Source: Nostoc sp. FACHB-892
GTDB lineage: Bacteria > Cyanobacteriota > Cyanobacteriia > Cyanobacteriales > Nostocaceae
Assembly: GCF_014698795.1 (NCBI RefSeq)
Contig: NZ_JACJTR010000019.1
Coordinates: 82,993-146,992, forward strand
Direction of reading: 5' to 3'
DNA: 64,000 nucleotides
The position numbers and the translations under genes are program-made. Below, piece by piece: positions 18,911 through 27,762 of the stretch. The notes beneath the pieces were generated by a model. That model saw only the letters and a program-made list of their open reading frames with translations. It was not told the origin of the DNA and made no database searches. How positions within the stretch are numbered: the stretch's first letter is position 1; each line of letters opens with the position of its first letter.

Positions 18911-21900
18911 ATGTCCAAGATAAATATTCGTTGGGACTGGTTTATCGGAATTGCAATATGTGGTTCAAGCATTTGGAGTACAAATTGCGCTTTTGCCCAA
19001 ATTATCCCGGATGGCACTTTGCCTAATAACTCTACTGTCAAATTAGAAGGCAACAACAGCATCATTGAAGGAGGAACCCCAGCAGGTGGTAACTTATTCC
19101 ACAGCTTTCGGGAATTTTCTGTCCCTATTAACGGCGCTGCTTTGTTTAATAATGCTGCGGATATTCAGAATATTATCAGTCGCGTAACGGGTGGGTCAGT
19201 CTCTAATATTGATGGGTTAATTTACGCTAATGGCACAGCTAATTTATTTTTAATAAATCCCAATGGAATTGTATTTGGTCAGAATGCTCAATTAAATGTT
19301 GGTGGTTCGTTTGTTGCGAGTACAGCCAATGCATTGCAATTTGGAAGTCGAGGATTTTTTAGCGCTACTGAGAAAAATATCCCCTCATCGTTGTTGACTA
19401 TTAATCCTTCAGCATTGCTGTTTAATCAGATTAATCAAAATGCAGCAATTCAAAATAACTCAATTGCATTCGCAGGAACAGATCCAGCAGGCTTTAATGC
19501 ATTTGGTTTACGAGTACCAAATGGTAAGAGTTTGCTGCTGGTAGGTGGTAATGTCAGCATAGATGGAGGACGATTAAATGCTAATGGTGGACGAGTTGAG
19601 TTAGGAGGATTGGCCCAAGCTGGTAGTGTAGCGCTGGGTGTAGATGGCGATAATCTCAGCTTGATATTTCCTGAGAATGTAGCGCGAGCTTCGGTATCCC
19701 TCACCAATCAAGCAGGTGTATTTGTAACTGGGGCTAGTGGCGGTAATATTGCAGTCAATGCCAGAAATCTAGAGATTTTAGGAGGAACTGTTCTAACTGC
19801 TGGTATTGGGCAAGGTTTGGGGACACCTGAAAGTCTTGCAGGAGATATTACGCTGAATGCTACCGGGCAAATTAAAGTTGCTGGTGGGAGCATAGTTCGT
19901 AATCTTGTGCGCTTAGGGTCACTTGGCAATGGGGGTAACATTACTATTGATTCTGATTCTTTCTCGTTAGGCGATCGCGCTCAACTTAGTGCCTCAACAT
20001 TTGGACAAGGGAATGCAGGGAATGTGACAGTGCGGGTAAAAGATGCTGTTTCGCTTGCAGATAATGCTTACATCTTCAGCACGGTGGAAGCTGGGGGTGT
20101 TGGTAAAGGTGGCAATATCGACATTGATGCTGCAACATTATCACTTACTGATGGCGCTCAACTGGTAACTGGTAGTGTATCAGCTACCCAACCAGCAGGA
20201 CGGGGGGATGCGGGGAATGTCAATGTAAAAGTCACCGGGTTGGTTGACATTGCTGGGGAGAAAAACGGTTTTACCAGTGGGATTAGCAGCGATGTGGGTA
20301 CGGGGGCAGTTGGCAATGGGGGGAATATTACTATCGATTCTGGTTCTTTCTCGTTACGCGATCGCGCTCAACTTAAAGCCTCAACATTTGGACAAGGGAA
20401 TGCGGGGAATGTGACAGTACGGACACGAGATGCTGTTTCTATTGCAGATAATGCTTCCATCCTCAGCACGGTGCAAGCAGGGGGTGTAGGTAAAGGTGGC
20501 AATATCGACATCAATGCTGCAACACTATCACTAATTAATGGCGCTCAACTGCAAACTGTTACTAGTGGTGCATCTGCTAACCAGCCAGCAGGACGGGGGG
20601 ATGCGGGGAATGTCAATGTGAATGTTACAGGTATTGTTGATATTGTTGGGGAGAAAAATGGTTTTTTTAGTGCGATTTTCAGTACGGTGAATACGGGGGC
20701 AGTTGGTAATGGGGGTAACATTACTATCGATTCTGGTTCTTTCTCATTACGCGATCGCGCTCAACTTTCAGCCTCAACCCTTGGACAAGGCAATGCAGGG
20801 AATGTGACAGTACGGACACGAGATGCTGTAACTCTAGCAGATGCTTCCATCTTCAGCACGGTGGAAGCAGGGGGTGTAGGTAAAGGTGGCAATATCGACA
20901 TCAATGCTGCAACACTATCACTAATTGATGGTGCTCAATTGCTAACTATTACTCGTGAAGCATCTGATACCCAGCCAGCAGGACGGGGGGATGCGGGGAA
21001 TGTCAATGTTAATGTTACAGACGCTGTTGATATTGGTGGGAGGAAAAACGGTTCTGTTAGTGCGATTTTCAGTCGGGTGGAAATGGGGACAATTGGCAAT
21101 GGTGGTAACATTACTATCAATTCTGGTTCTTTCTCATTACGCGATCGCGCTCAACTTTCAGCCTTAACCCTGGGACAAGGCAATGGTGGTAACATTACTA
21201 TCGATTCTGGTTCTTTCTCGTTACGCGATCGCGCTCAACTTTCAGCCTCAACCCTTGGACAAGGCAATGCAGGGAATGTGACAGTGCGGGCACGAGATGC
21301 TGTTTCGCTTGTAGATGCTTCCATCTTCAGCACGGTGGAAGCAGGGGGTGTAGGTAAAGGTGGCAATATCGACATCAATGCTGCAACACTATCACTAATT
21401 GATGGCGCTCAACTGCTAACTATTACTCGTGAAGCATCTGCTAACCAGCCAGCAGGACGAGGGGATGCGGGGAATGTCAATGTTAATGTTACAGACGCTG
21501 TTGATATTGCTGGGGAGAAAAACGGTCTTTTTAGTGGGATTTTCAGTCGGGTGGATACGGGGACAGTTGGCAATGGGGGTAACATTACTATCGATTCTGG
21601 TTCTTTCTCATTACGCGATCGCACTCAACTTAGTGTCTCAACTGCTGGACAAGGTAATGCAGGGAATGTGACAGTGCGGGCACGAGATGCTGTTTCGCTT
21701 GCAGATAATGCTTACATCTTTAGCACGGTGAATGCTGGGGGTATAGGTAAGGGTGGCAATATCAACATCAATGCTGCAACACTATCACTAATTGATGGTG
21801 CTCAACTAATAACCGCTACTCGTGAAGCATCTGATACCCAGCCAGCAGGACAGGGGGATGCGGGGAATGTCAATGTGAATGTTACTGGCATTGTTAATAT

Positions 21901-22927
21901 TGTTGGGGAGAAAAACGGTTTTTTTAGTGGGATTGGCAGCTTGGTGGAAACGGGGACAGTTGGCAATAGTGGTAACATTACTATCGATTCTGGTTCATTC
22001 TCGTTACAAGATGGCGCTAAACTTACTGCCGAAACCCTTGGACAAGGGAATGCAGGCGCAATCAAAGTTAATGCTGCTGATTTTTTCACCATTTCTGGCA
22101 AGAGTTCTAATAACACTGGCTTGTTCGTTAACTCCCAAAGTCCGACGGGTACTGCTGGAGATATTATCGTCACCTCACCTAGAGTTACTTTAGACAACGG
22201 TGGCACACTCAACGCCCAATCTGCATCGGGTGATGGTGGCGGCATCAACTTACAAACTGATTTACTGCTTATGCGTCGTGGCGCTCAAATTTCCACCACC
22301 GCAGGCACAGAAAAAGCTGGTGGTAATGGTGGCAATATTAATATTGATGCCCCGTCGGGCTTCATCGTTGCTGTCCCAAGCGAAAATAGCGACATCACTG
22401 CTAATGCTTACACAGGCAGTGGTGGGAGAGTAGATATTCGAGCCATTGGTATCTATGGCATTCAACGCCGCTCTAACCCAACTTTCTTTAGTGATATCAC
22501 CGCTAGTTCTGAGTTTGGGGTAAACGGCACTGTAGAACTTAATACGCCGGATATTGACCCTAACAGTGGCTTAGTTAACTTGCCAACTGTACCAGTTGAT
22601 ACCCAAGTAGCACAGACTTGTCAAGCTGGTGGAAGTTTAGCTAAGAGCAGTTTTACAATCACTGGACGCGGTGGCTTGCCCCCTAATCCAGGCGAAGCTC
22701 TTAACGCTGATGCAGTGCAGGTAGATTTGGTGAGTCTCAATTCAAACGCTGATAACCGCAGTAGCTCATCTGTTACCAGCAAAACAAATACCCCCGCAGC
22801 AGAACCCATCATAGAAGCTACTGGTTTGACGCTAAACCAAAAAGGAGAAGTCGTCCTGACAGCAAATCTTCCCACCACTACGCCTCATACTCCTTGGTTG
22901 AAACCTGCATCTTGCAGAGCAAGTTAA
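18911..22927 (+). CDS. Filamentous haemagglutinin-type exoprotein 2 (TPS substrate)
   Basis: A 1338-residue paralogue of exoprotein 1 with the same order of parts. Signal peptide 1-29 ends NCAFAQ, the TPS domain covers about 30-275 (IIPDGTLPNNSTV, FHSFREFSVP, NLFLINPNGIVFG), a longer modular beta-helix follows, and the same ITGRGGLPPNPGEAL tail closes it. Module starts (GNGGN-type) fall at 19925, 20312, 20705, 21095, 21179, 21569 and 21962: six 130-residue modules plus one 84-bp tandem partial duplication at 21095-21262. The translation start context AAAGGGGTGCAATGTC is almost identical to that of exoprotein 1. The gene is bracketed by two 21-bp repeat arrays. No TpsB partner is visible. Confidence 0.92.
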   Translation: MSKINIRWDWFIGIAICGSSIWSTNCAFAQIIPDGTLPNNSTVKLEGNNSIIEGGTPAGGNLFHSFREFSVPINGAALFNNAADIQNIISRVTGGSVSNIDGLIYANGTANLFLINPNGIVFGQNAQLNVGGSFVASTANALQFGSRGFFSATEKNIPSSLLTINPSALLFNQINQNAAIQNNSIAFAGTDPAGFNAFGLRVPNGKSLLLVGGNVSIDGGRLNANGGRVELGGLAQAGSVALGVDGDNLSLIFPENVARASVSLTNQAGVFVTGASGGNIAVNARNLEILGGTVLTAGIGQGLGTPESLAGDITLNATGQIKVAGGSIVRNLVRLGSLGNGGNITIDSDSFSLGDRAQLSASTFGQGNAGNVTVRVKDAVSLADNAYIFSTVEAGGVGKGGNIDIDAATLSLTDGAQLVTGSVSATQPAGRGDAGNVNVKVTGLVDIAGEKNGFTSGISSDVGTGAVGNGGNITIDSGSFSLRDRAQLKASTFGQGNAGNVTVRTRDAVSIADNASILSTVQAGGVGKGGNIDINAATLSLINGAQLQTVTSGASANQPAGRGDAGNVNVNVTGIVDIVGEKNGFFSAIFSTVNTGAVGNGGNITIDSGSFSLRDRAQLSASTLGQGNAGNVTVRTRDAVTLADASIFSTVEAGGVGKGGNIDINAATLSLIDGAQLLTITREASDTQPAGRGDAGNVNVNVTDAVDIGGRKNGSVSAIFSRVEMGTIGNGGNITINSGSFSLRDRAQLSALTLGQGNGGNITIDSGSFSLRDRAQLSASTLGQGNAGNVTVRARDAVSLVDASIFSTVEAGGVGKGGNIDINAATLSLIDGAQLLTITREASANQPAGRGDAGNVNVNVTDAVDIAGEKNGLFSGIFSRVDTGTVGNGGNITIDSGSFSLRDRTQLSVSTAGQGNAGNVTVRARDAVSLADNAYIFSTVNAGGIGKGGNININAATLSLIDGAQLITATREASDTQPAGQGDAGNVNVNVTGIVNIVGEKNGFFSGIGSLVETGTVGNSGNITIDSGSFSLQDGAKLTAETLGQGNAGAIKVNAADFFTISGKSSNNTGLFVNSQSPTGTAGDIIVTSPRVTLDNGGTLNAQSASGDGGGINLQTDLLLMRRGAQISTTAGTEKAGGNGGNINIDAPSGFIVAVPSENSDITANAYTGSGGRVDIRAIGIYGIQRRSNPTFFSDITASSEFGVNGTVELNTPDIDPNSGLVNLPTVPVDTQVAQTCQAGGSLAKSSFTITGRGGLPPNPGEALNADAVQVDLVSLNSNADNRSSSSVTSKTNTPAAEPIIEATGLTLNQKGEVVLTANLPTTTPHTPWLKPASCRAS

Positions 22928-23047
22928 TATTAGAGAAATGAAGGCTGACAAGAGAAACTTAAACGCAGGGTTAGAAGAACTTCTGCGGTTATTCCGTAAT
23001 CAAAAAAGTTTGTGAAGCATAGTTCCAGGCATTAAGGAAACAATATC

Positions 23048-23665
23048 ATGTTTCAACCTTTAGTTGAGCCGATAACCTTTGAAGAGTTTATAGAGTGGAA
23101 ACCAGAAAATGGCAGATATGAATTACATAAAGGAGTCATAGTTGAAATGCAACCAACAGGCGACCATGAGTTGGTCAGGGCATTTTTGATTAGAGAACTT
23201 AACTTTGAAATTCGCAGATTCAATCTAGCTTATTCAATCCCTAGCCAAGCGTTAGTTAAAGCAGTAGATAAAAAATCCGGTTATATTCCTGATGTCTTAG
23301 TATTGAACCTGACTAATTTAGCGAATGAACCATTTTGGAAAAATTCATCTACTGTTTCTCAGGCAGAATCAATTCCATTAATAGTGGAAGTGGTCAGTAC
23401 CAACTGGCGTGATGACTATTTTCTCAAATTTGGTGAGTACGAAGAAATGGGGCTTTCTGAATATTGGATTGTTGACTATGCTGCTCTAGGTGGAAAGCGG
23501 TTTATTGGGAATCCTAAACAGCCGGCGGTATCAGTTTACACTCTAGTGGAAGGAGAGTATCAAATTACTCAGTTCCGAGGAAATGACCGGATTGAATCAC
23601 TTACTTTTCCAGAGTTAAATTTAACTGCTGAACAAGTTTTTCAAGCCGCTTTGGGAGAAGCTTAA
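23048..23665 (+). CDS. Uma2-family (DUF820) putative nuclease
   Basis: A 205-residue protein with the PD-(D/E)XK-like fold signature of Uma2 proteins: ENGRYELHKGVIVEM near the N-terminus, GYIPDVLVLN (acidic residue of the active site), PLIVEVVSTNW (second acidic residue), and the helix FGEYEEMGLSEYWIVDY. The C-terminus LTAEQVFQAALGEA is typical. The family is massively expanded in cyanobacteria and is predicted to be an endonuclease; the cellular role of individual copies is unknown. It lies 120 bp after exoprotein 2 and just before the second 21-bp repeat array. Confidence 0.88.
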   Translation: MFQPLVEPITFEEFIEWKPENGRYELHKGVIVEMQPTGDHELVRAFLIRELNFEIRRFNLAYSIPSQALVKAVDKKSGYIPDVLVLNLTNLANEPFWKNSSTVSQAESIPLIVEVVSTNWRDDYFLKFGEYEEMGLSEYWIVDYAALGGKRFIGNPKQPAVSVYTLVEGEYQITQFRGNDRIESLTFPELNLTAEQVFQAALGEA

Positions 23666-23736
23666 CCAAAAACATATACTTTCAAAGGAAACTCTGCAAT
23701 TTTTAGATTAACTTTTTATATAAAGCATATTGCATC

Positions 23737-23883
23737 AACTTACAATGCGATTGTATTGGGTGACAATGCCATTGCATCGCCTGACAATTCGATTGTTTTG
23801 ACTGACAATGTGATTGTATTGGGTGACAATGCCATTGTATTGACTAACAACGTTATTGCATCGCCTAACAATGCCATTGCATC
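23737..23883. repeat. Second array of 21-bp palindromic repeats (seven units)
   Basis: Seven 21-bp units carry cores such as ACAATGCGATTGT, ACAATGCCATTGC, ACAATTCGATTGT and ACAATGTGATTGT. The family is the same as 18593-18760 but more diverged, without strict alternation. An eighth unit (from 23884) is degenerate. With the first array it brackets exoprotein 2 and the Uma2 gene. The remaining spacer 23884-24077 shows no gene. Confidence 0.88.
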
Positions 23884-24077
23884 GGCTTACATAATTTACA
23901 GCAGTTTTCTATGTTTTTAGACCACACTCTTAATTCCTCTGTGCGTCTGGAGTGGCTTTACGTGAGATAAAAAAGATGTGGTACAACATTTACCCGAAAA
24001 ATAGCTGTAAAAGCCTCCTGTTAGCTTTAGAGTTGTAATGGGTATATTAAATGTATACTTTATTACGGGATATATAT

Positions 24078-24452
24078 ATGGCTACCCAAGATACAACACG
24101 CCGTTTGCCTCCTCAATCAATTAGTCAAGATATTACTTCATTGCACGGTTTTCAAACCATCAGCACATACAATACAAGCCGTGCTGATGCCTCTGCTGCA
24201 AACCTACACCAAGCTTATCAAACTATGTTGAGTTTTCAACAAGCCGAAATCGAGAAACTAACTTTATACCGTGCTGCGGCTGATGCTGCGCGATTAGCAG
24301 AATGGGAATTTCACAATGCTGTATTAGCTATGAAAGAAGTTGTGCGCGGGCAATATGGGTCAGACAGCGATCAAGCTCAAGCAGTTGGACTAAAGAAAAA
24401 ATCAGAGCGCAAGCGTTCTAACCGTAAAAAGTCAGTTGCGGTTGCAAGTTAA
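24078..24452 (+). CDS. Small alpha-helical protein of unknown function
   Basis: The chosen ATG at 24078 gives 124 residues beginning MATQDTTRRLPP. An in-frame ATG at 24051 would add nine residues; neither has a strong Shine-Dalgarno. The middle (about 35-95) is Ala/Gln-rich and helical (SAANLHQAYQTMLSFQQAEI, LYRAAADAARLAEWEFHNAV). The C-terminal 25 residues are strongly basic (KKKSERKRSNRKK), suggesting contact with nucleic acid or another polyanion. It contains no cysteines and no membrane segment. I do not recognise a named family. Confidence 0.6.
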   Translation: MATQDTTRRLPPQSISQDITSLHGFQTISTYNTSRADASAANLHQAYQTMLSFQQAEIEKLTLYRAAADAARLAEWEFHNAVLAMKEVVRGQYGSDSDQAQAVGLKKKSERKRSNRKKSVAVAS

Positions 24453-24520
24453 CGGGACTTAACCATTGAGTAAGTGTAGAGCATCGCTAACTTTTCTCCA
24501 AAAGCGATCGCTCTTCACTG

Positions 24521-24609
24521 TTAATTCTGGCGTTGCATAGTTGCAAGACAACTGCCGTGCAAAGGAAACTCTATAAAATCATCCCACATTTATGCAACGC
24601 CCTAATTCT
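24521..24609. mobile_element. MITE with 11-bp terminal inverted repeats and near-perfect 8-bp target duplication
   Basis: GGCGTTGCATA (24529-24539) is exactly inverted as TATGCAACGCC (24591-24601), giving a 73-bp element without coding capacity. The flanks are TTAATTCT (24521-24528) and CTAATTCT (24602-24609), an 8-bp duplication with one difference. The right-hand copy contains the stop codon of the DUF928 gene (TAG on the minus strand at 24602-24604), so insertion happened exactly at that gene's 3' end. Confidence 0.7.
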
Positions 24610-25372
24610 CAAGATTGCAGCACTCTACTTTTGGTTCAATTGCAAAGTCATTCAAACCCACAGCTTTCAACAGCGCCGTCCAAGAAGTATCTTGCGAATT
24701 GGTGCGACGCAATTCACTAGCAGCACTCAGCGCTTCATACCAAATACCATTAGCCGCATAAAGATTTACTTGCTGGCTTGGTGTTGCTTTTTCCAATTGA
24801 GTTTTCAAAGCAGGTTTTAGTTGCTCCCGTTTTACATAGCCTTCAACATTAGCAATAATTTGGTTATCCTTCTGACAGTAAATGTTAAGATACCATCGGT
24901 ATTGCTTGCCAATCTCTAAAGGTGCTGCTTTTGATGGCAAGCGAAGGTTTACTATTCCTGGTGTCCCCGATAAAGAAGTTTTGTAAATAGTCTGATCTCC
25001 TGCTTCATCTTCTAGCACAAACTCTCCAGATGCAAAGTCGGATGAATAAGGAATATAAAATAAGAAACTAGGATGCTCTCTGATCGTTGTTCCAAACACC
25101 AATTCTGAGTTTGAATAAACAGGTACTAAAGCTGTGAGCCGTTTTTGAGAAGAAGTCAGAGGCTTATTTATATCCTGACCACAGCCACGACTACCTGCCT
25201 CTCCTCGCTTACCTGGTTCCCCGATGTCTTTTGGTGGAGGCGGTGCAGCAAAAATTAATGATGGGTTTAATTCTCCATTAGGATTTGCAGTCTGTGCTTG
25301 CACATCTATAGAGCTAAGGAATGTTAAACTAACGGCGAGGAAAATTTGAATCTTTTGCATAGGGAGTTTCAT
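24602..25372 (-). CDS. DUF928 exported protein, cassette A
   Basis: A 256-residue protein. A signal peptide (about 1-26, ending SSIDVQA) precedes the DUF928 hallmarks: GKRGEAGSRGC near 55-64, LTALVP, PSFLFYIPY, EFVLEDE, IGKQYRWYLNIYC, and the C-terminal GIWYEALSAASELRR with a VGL tail. It is presumably periplasmic or outer-membrane associated. It is the last gene of a minus-strand run (sigma-like, DUF1822, CHAT-CHASE2, DUF928) and starts 27 bp after the CHAT-CHASE2 stop. Its counterpart in cassette B is at 33787-34626. A MITE abuts its stop codon. The molecular function of DUF928 is not known. Confidence 0.88.
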   Translation of the reverse strand: MKLPMQKIQIFLAVSLTFLSSIDVQAQTANPNGELNPSLIFAAPPPPKDIGEPGKRGEAGSRGCGQDINKPLTSSQKRLTALVPVYSNSELVFGTTIREHPSFLFYIPYSSDFASGEFVLEDEAGDQTIYKTSLSGTPGIVNLRLPSKAAPLEIGKQYRWYLNIYCQKDNQIIANVEGYVKREQLKPALKTQLEKATPSQQVNLYAANGIWYEALSAASELRRTNSQDTSWTALLKAVGLNDFAIEPKVECCNLEN

Positions 25373-25399
25373 CTTTTTTTATACCTCAAGCTGTAGAAA

Positions 25400-27736
25400 T
25401 TACTTGTCGCTGCTTTGTTGTGACAATAGGTAAATTGCCACTGTGCCGCCACTAGTTACTAAAACTAAAGCTGACGGAACTAGCGGAACCCAAATCCCTT
25501 GGTAAAAAAGAATTAAGCAAAAAACGTATAAAACTCCAAGTACACCTCCTCCTGCTAGTACTAAATATAGTCTTGAGCGATCGCTTAGTGCGATCGCCAC
25601 TGATCCGGCTACGGCAAACGCACCTCCAACCACTGACCAACTCCAAACCCACAAAACTTCGCCCCAAACGGGCAAAACAGATATCAAAGATCGCCCATCC
25701 ATAACCGCACTCACCAGTTGACTGACCATTTGTGCTTGCAAAACCACCCCTGGTATTTCTTCGGAAAAACCTTGCCTAGTCATATAGGGGGTAGGGCTAT
25801 AATCACGAAAGCTTTGGGCAGTAGTACCAATGAGAACAATTCTGTCTTTAACTTGTTCAGGGTTGACTTTACCCCTAAGAACATCTGTGAGTGTGACTTT
25901 AGGAGCAATTTCTCCAGGAGAACCTTGGAAAGATCGGTAATTGAGCAATATTTGGTAACCGCCTGTATCCGCTTGTTGATAGCCACCCATCTGAGGCTGC
26001 AACCGCTTAAAAACAACCTTGCCTAACTGTAAATCCCCAGAATCAGTGTATTTGGCAGAAATCCCTTCTGCCTGCAAGTAGTGGAATGCCAGTTGGGCAT
26101 TAAGGGCGTAGCGTGCAGTACAAGGGGAGGTTACGTCTGCTGGTTGCATTGCCAATAAATGACGACGTAGAACGCGGTCTGGATCTGGAACAATATCACT
26201 AAATCCTTGGCGTTCTAGCGGAACCCCCAAAGGAGGGGAAATTCCCGGACGGTCTTTTGTAACTTCTTGAACTTTGCAAATTGCAAAAAGCTTGTCATCT
26301 GTTTTTAACCTACTTGCCAAAGAAGCTTGGTTGCCTTGTGATGACTGATCGTGATAAATATCCAAACCAATGGCTTTGGGTTGGAACTGTGCAAGTTTTT
26401 CTAAAAGCCTAGCTAGTGCTAGCTCCGATAGCGATCCTCTTCTTTCCTTTTGTTCTGGTAACTGAAAATCTTCTTCGGTAACAGTGACTATTAACAGGCG
26501 CGGATCTTGCTTTTCTTGAGGACGCGATCGCATTAATTGATCGTAAGCTTGTAACTCCCATGTTTGCAATCTTCCCATTTGCCGGACTCCTAACACGCTG
26601 ATGGTAAGCATCACGCTCATTAGCAATCCCCTGATCAGTAGGCGGCTGTTAGATTTAATTCGGGGCTTTGGCCAAGTTATCGGCGTAGCAGCAGGATTTT
26701 CACAAATCATCGGCAGCCAACTTGCCCCTGGAAATTTGTCCTCTAATCCTTGTAGTTTTTCTCTGGCAGTGCGAACTGCAACATATAAAGATGCGCCTGA
26801 AGAAAAAGCTGCCAGAAAATGCCTTAAAAATGCTTGCGCCACCAGATCAGGCACAGGTTCCCGCATGACAATGATTTGGGGAATATGTAAATCTTGTAGT
26901 TCTCGCGCTAATCCCAATCCATCACAAGAGTTGAAAATCGCCAACTGTAACCCATTGGTGACAGCATTTGCCAGGGCATATTTCAAGTCTGCAATTGTTA
27001 AACTATCTTTGTCATTGATATAGATGCGACCGGTTTCACCCTCGCTTTTACTATGACCAGCAAAAAATAAAATGTTCCAAGGTTGGTTCCACAGCTCATC
27101 GTTGATCTGATTACGTTGAGGCTGTGTCAAAAAGGTTGTGGCAGCATTGGGCAATTTTTTTAATAATTCGCAGTCTTTGTCTACATCAATACCAGATGTA
27201 TTGCCCAAAATCGCCAATATTTTTATTTTATGTCTGTAGGTCGATGTCTGCGATACAGTTACTTGTTCTGACTCTGGAATACTCAAAGCTATTTCGGCTT
27301 TGAGGTAATCGTCCTCAACCAAATCCCATATATGCCAAGGAAGTTTCTGTAGCTGCATAGAGTAAGTGCGAATCAGCACTCGCACCTCATCATCGGGCTT
27401 TACGTGTATAGACAATTTTTCCCGAATCCGACAAAATGACTCTGACTTTAGCCAGTGATTTAAGTGCGATCGCAATTCACAAGCTTTATTTTGACAGTCA
27501 TCACGCCGCTGGGTAATAGAACCATCGTAAATAATTGTTTTGGCTTTGATGCGGCCATTTCCTAAACTACAATAAGTTGACCGCCACTCGTCAATTGCTT
27601 TAGCTATTTCTAGATTGGGAGGTAAATAACCAAAGGTTTCTATGTTGGGGCGTTTGCCATCTTCTCCAATTTCCAGTGTCACCCGCACCCCTAACTCCAA
27701 ATCGCCATCTAGCTTCAGAACAACTAACTTTCCCAT
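25400..27736 (-). CDS. CHAT-CHASE2 membrane protein, cassette A
   Basis: ATG at 27734-27736 is chosen because it aligns with the start of its paralogue (MGKLVVLKL against MGKLVILKF) and has AGGGGTG upstream; about 778 residues. A divergent N-terminal region (1-160) leads into a CHAT caspase-like domain with FFAGHSKSE (His228) and FNSCDGLGLA (Cys271). A transmembrane helix follows at about 375-395. The CHASE2 sensor (about 400-660) has the signatures YDQLMRSRP, LLIVTVTEEDF, PKAIGLDIYHD and VKDRIVLIGTTA. Three C-terminal helices close the protein. Usual CHASE2 proteins carry the output domain after these helices; here the output sits at the cytoplasmic N-terminus. Both catalytic residues are present. 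It starts 26 bp after the DUF1822 stop. Confidence 0.9.
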   Translation of the reverse strand: MGKLVVLKLDGDLELGVRVTLEIGEDGKRPNIETFGYLPPNLEIAKAIDEWRSTYCSLGNGRIKAKTIIYDGSITQRRDDCQNKACELRSHLNHWLKSESFCRIREKLSIHVKPDDEVRVLIRTYSMQLQKLPWHIWDLVEDDYLKAEIALSIPESEQVTVSQTSTYRHKIKILAILGNTSGIDVDKDCELLKKLPNAATTFLTQPQRNQINDELWNQPWNILFFAGHSKSEGETGRIYINDKDSLTIADLKYALANAVTNGLQLAIFNSCDGLGLARELQDLHIPQIIVMREPVPDLVAQAFLRHFLAAFSSGASLYVAVRTAREKLQGLEDKFPGASWLPMICENPAATPITWPKPRIKSNSRLLIRGLLMSVMLTISVLGVRQMGRLQTWELQAYDQLMRSRPQEKQDPRLLIVTVTEEDFQLPEQKERRGSLSELALARLLEKLAQFQPKAIGLDIYHDQSSQGNQASLASRLKTDDKLFAICKVQEVTKDRPGISPPLGVPLERQGFSDIVPDPDRVLRRHLLAMQPADVTSPCTARYALNAQLAFHYLQAEGISAKYTDSGDLQLGKVVFKRLQPQMGGYQQADTGGYQILLNYRSFQGSPGEIAPKVTLTDVLRGKVNPEQVKDRIVLIGTTAQSFRDYSPTPYMTRQGFSEEIPGVVLQAQMVSQLVSAVMDGRSLISVLPVWGEVLWVWSWSVVGGAFAVAGSVAIALSDRSRLYLVLAGGGVLGVLYVFCLILFYQGIWVPLVPSALVLVTSGGTVAIYLLSQQSSDK

Positions 27737-27762
27737 TTGCAGCACCCCTATTGTTTTTCGCT

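Noticed and set aside
18593..23883. CRISPR array
   Set aside because: Units are contiguous 21-bp repeats with no unique spacers and no cas genes nearby.
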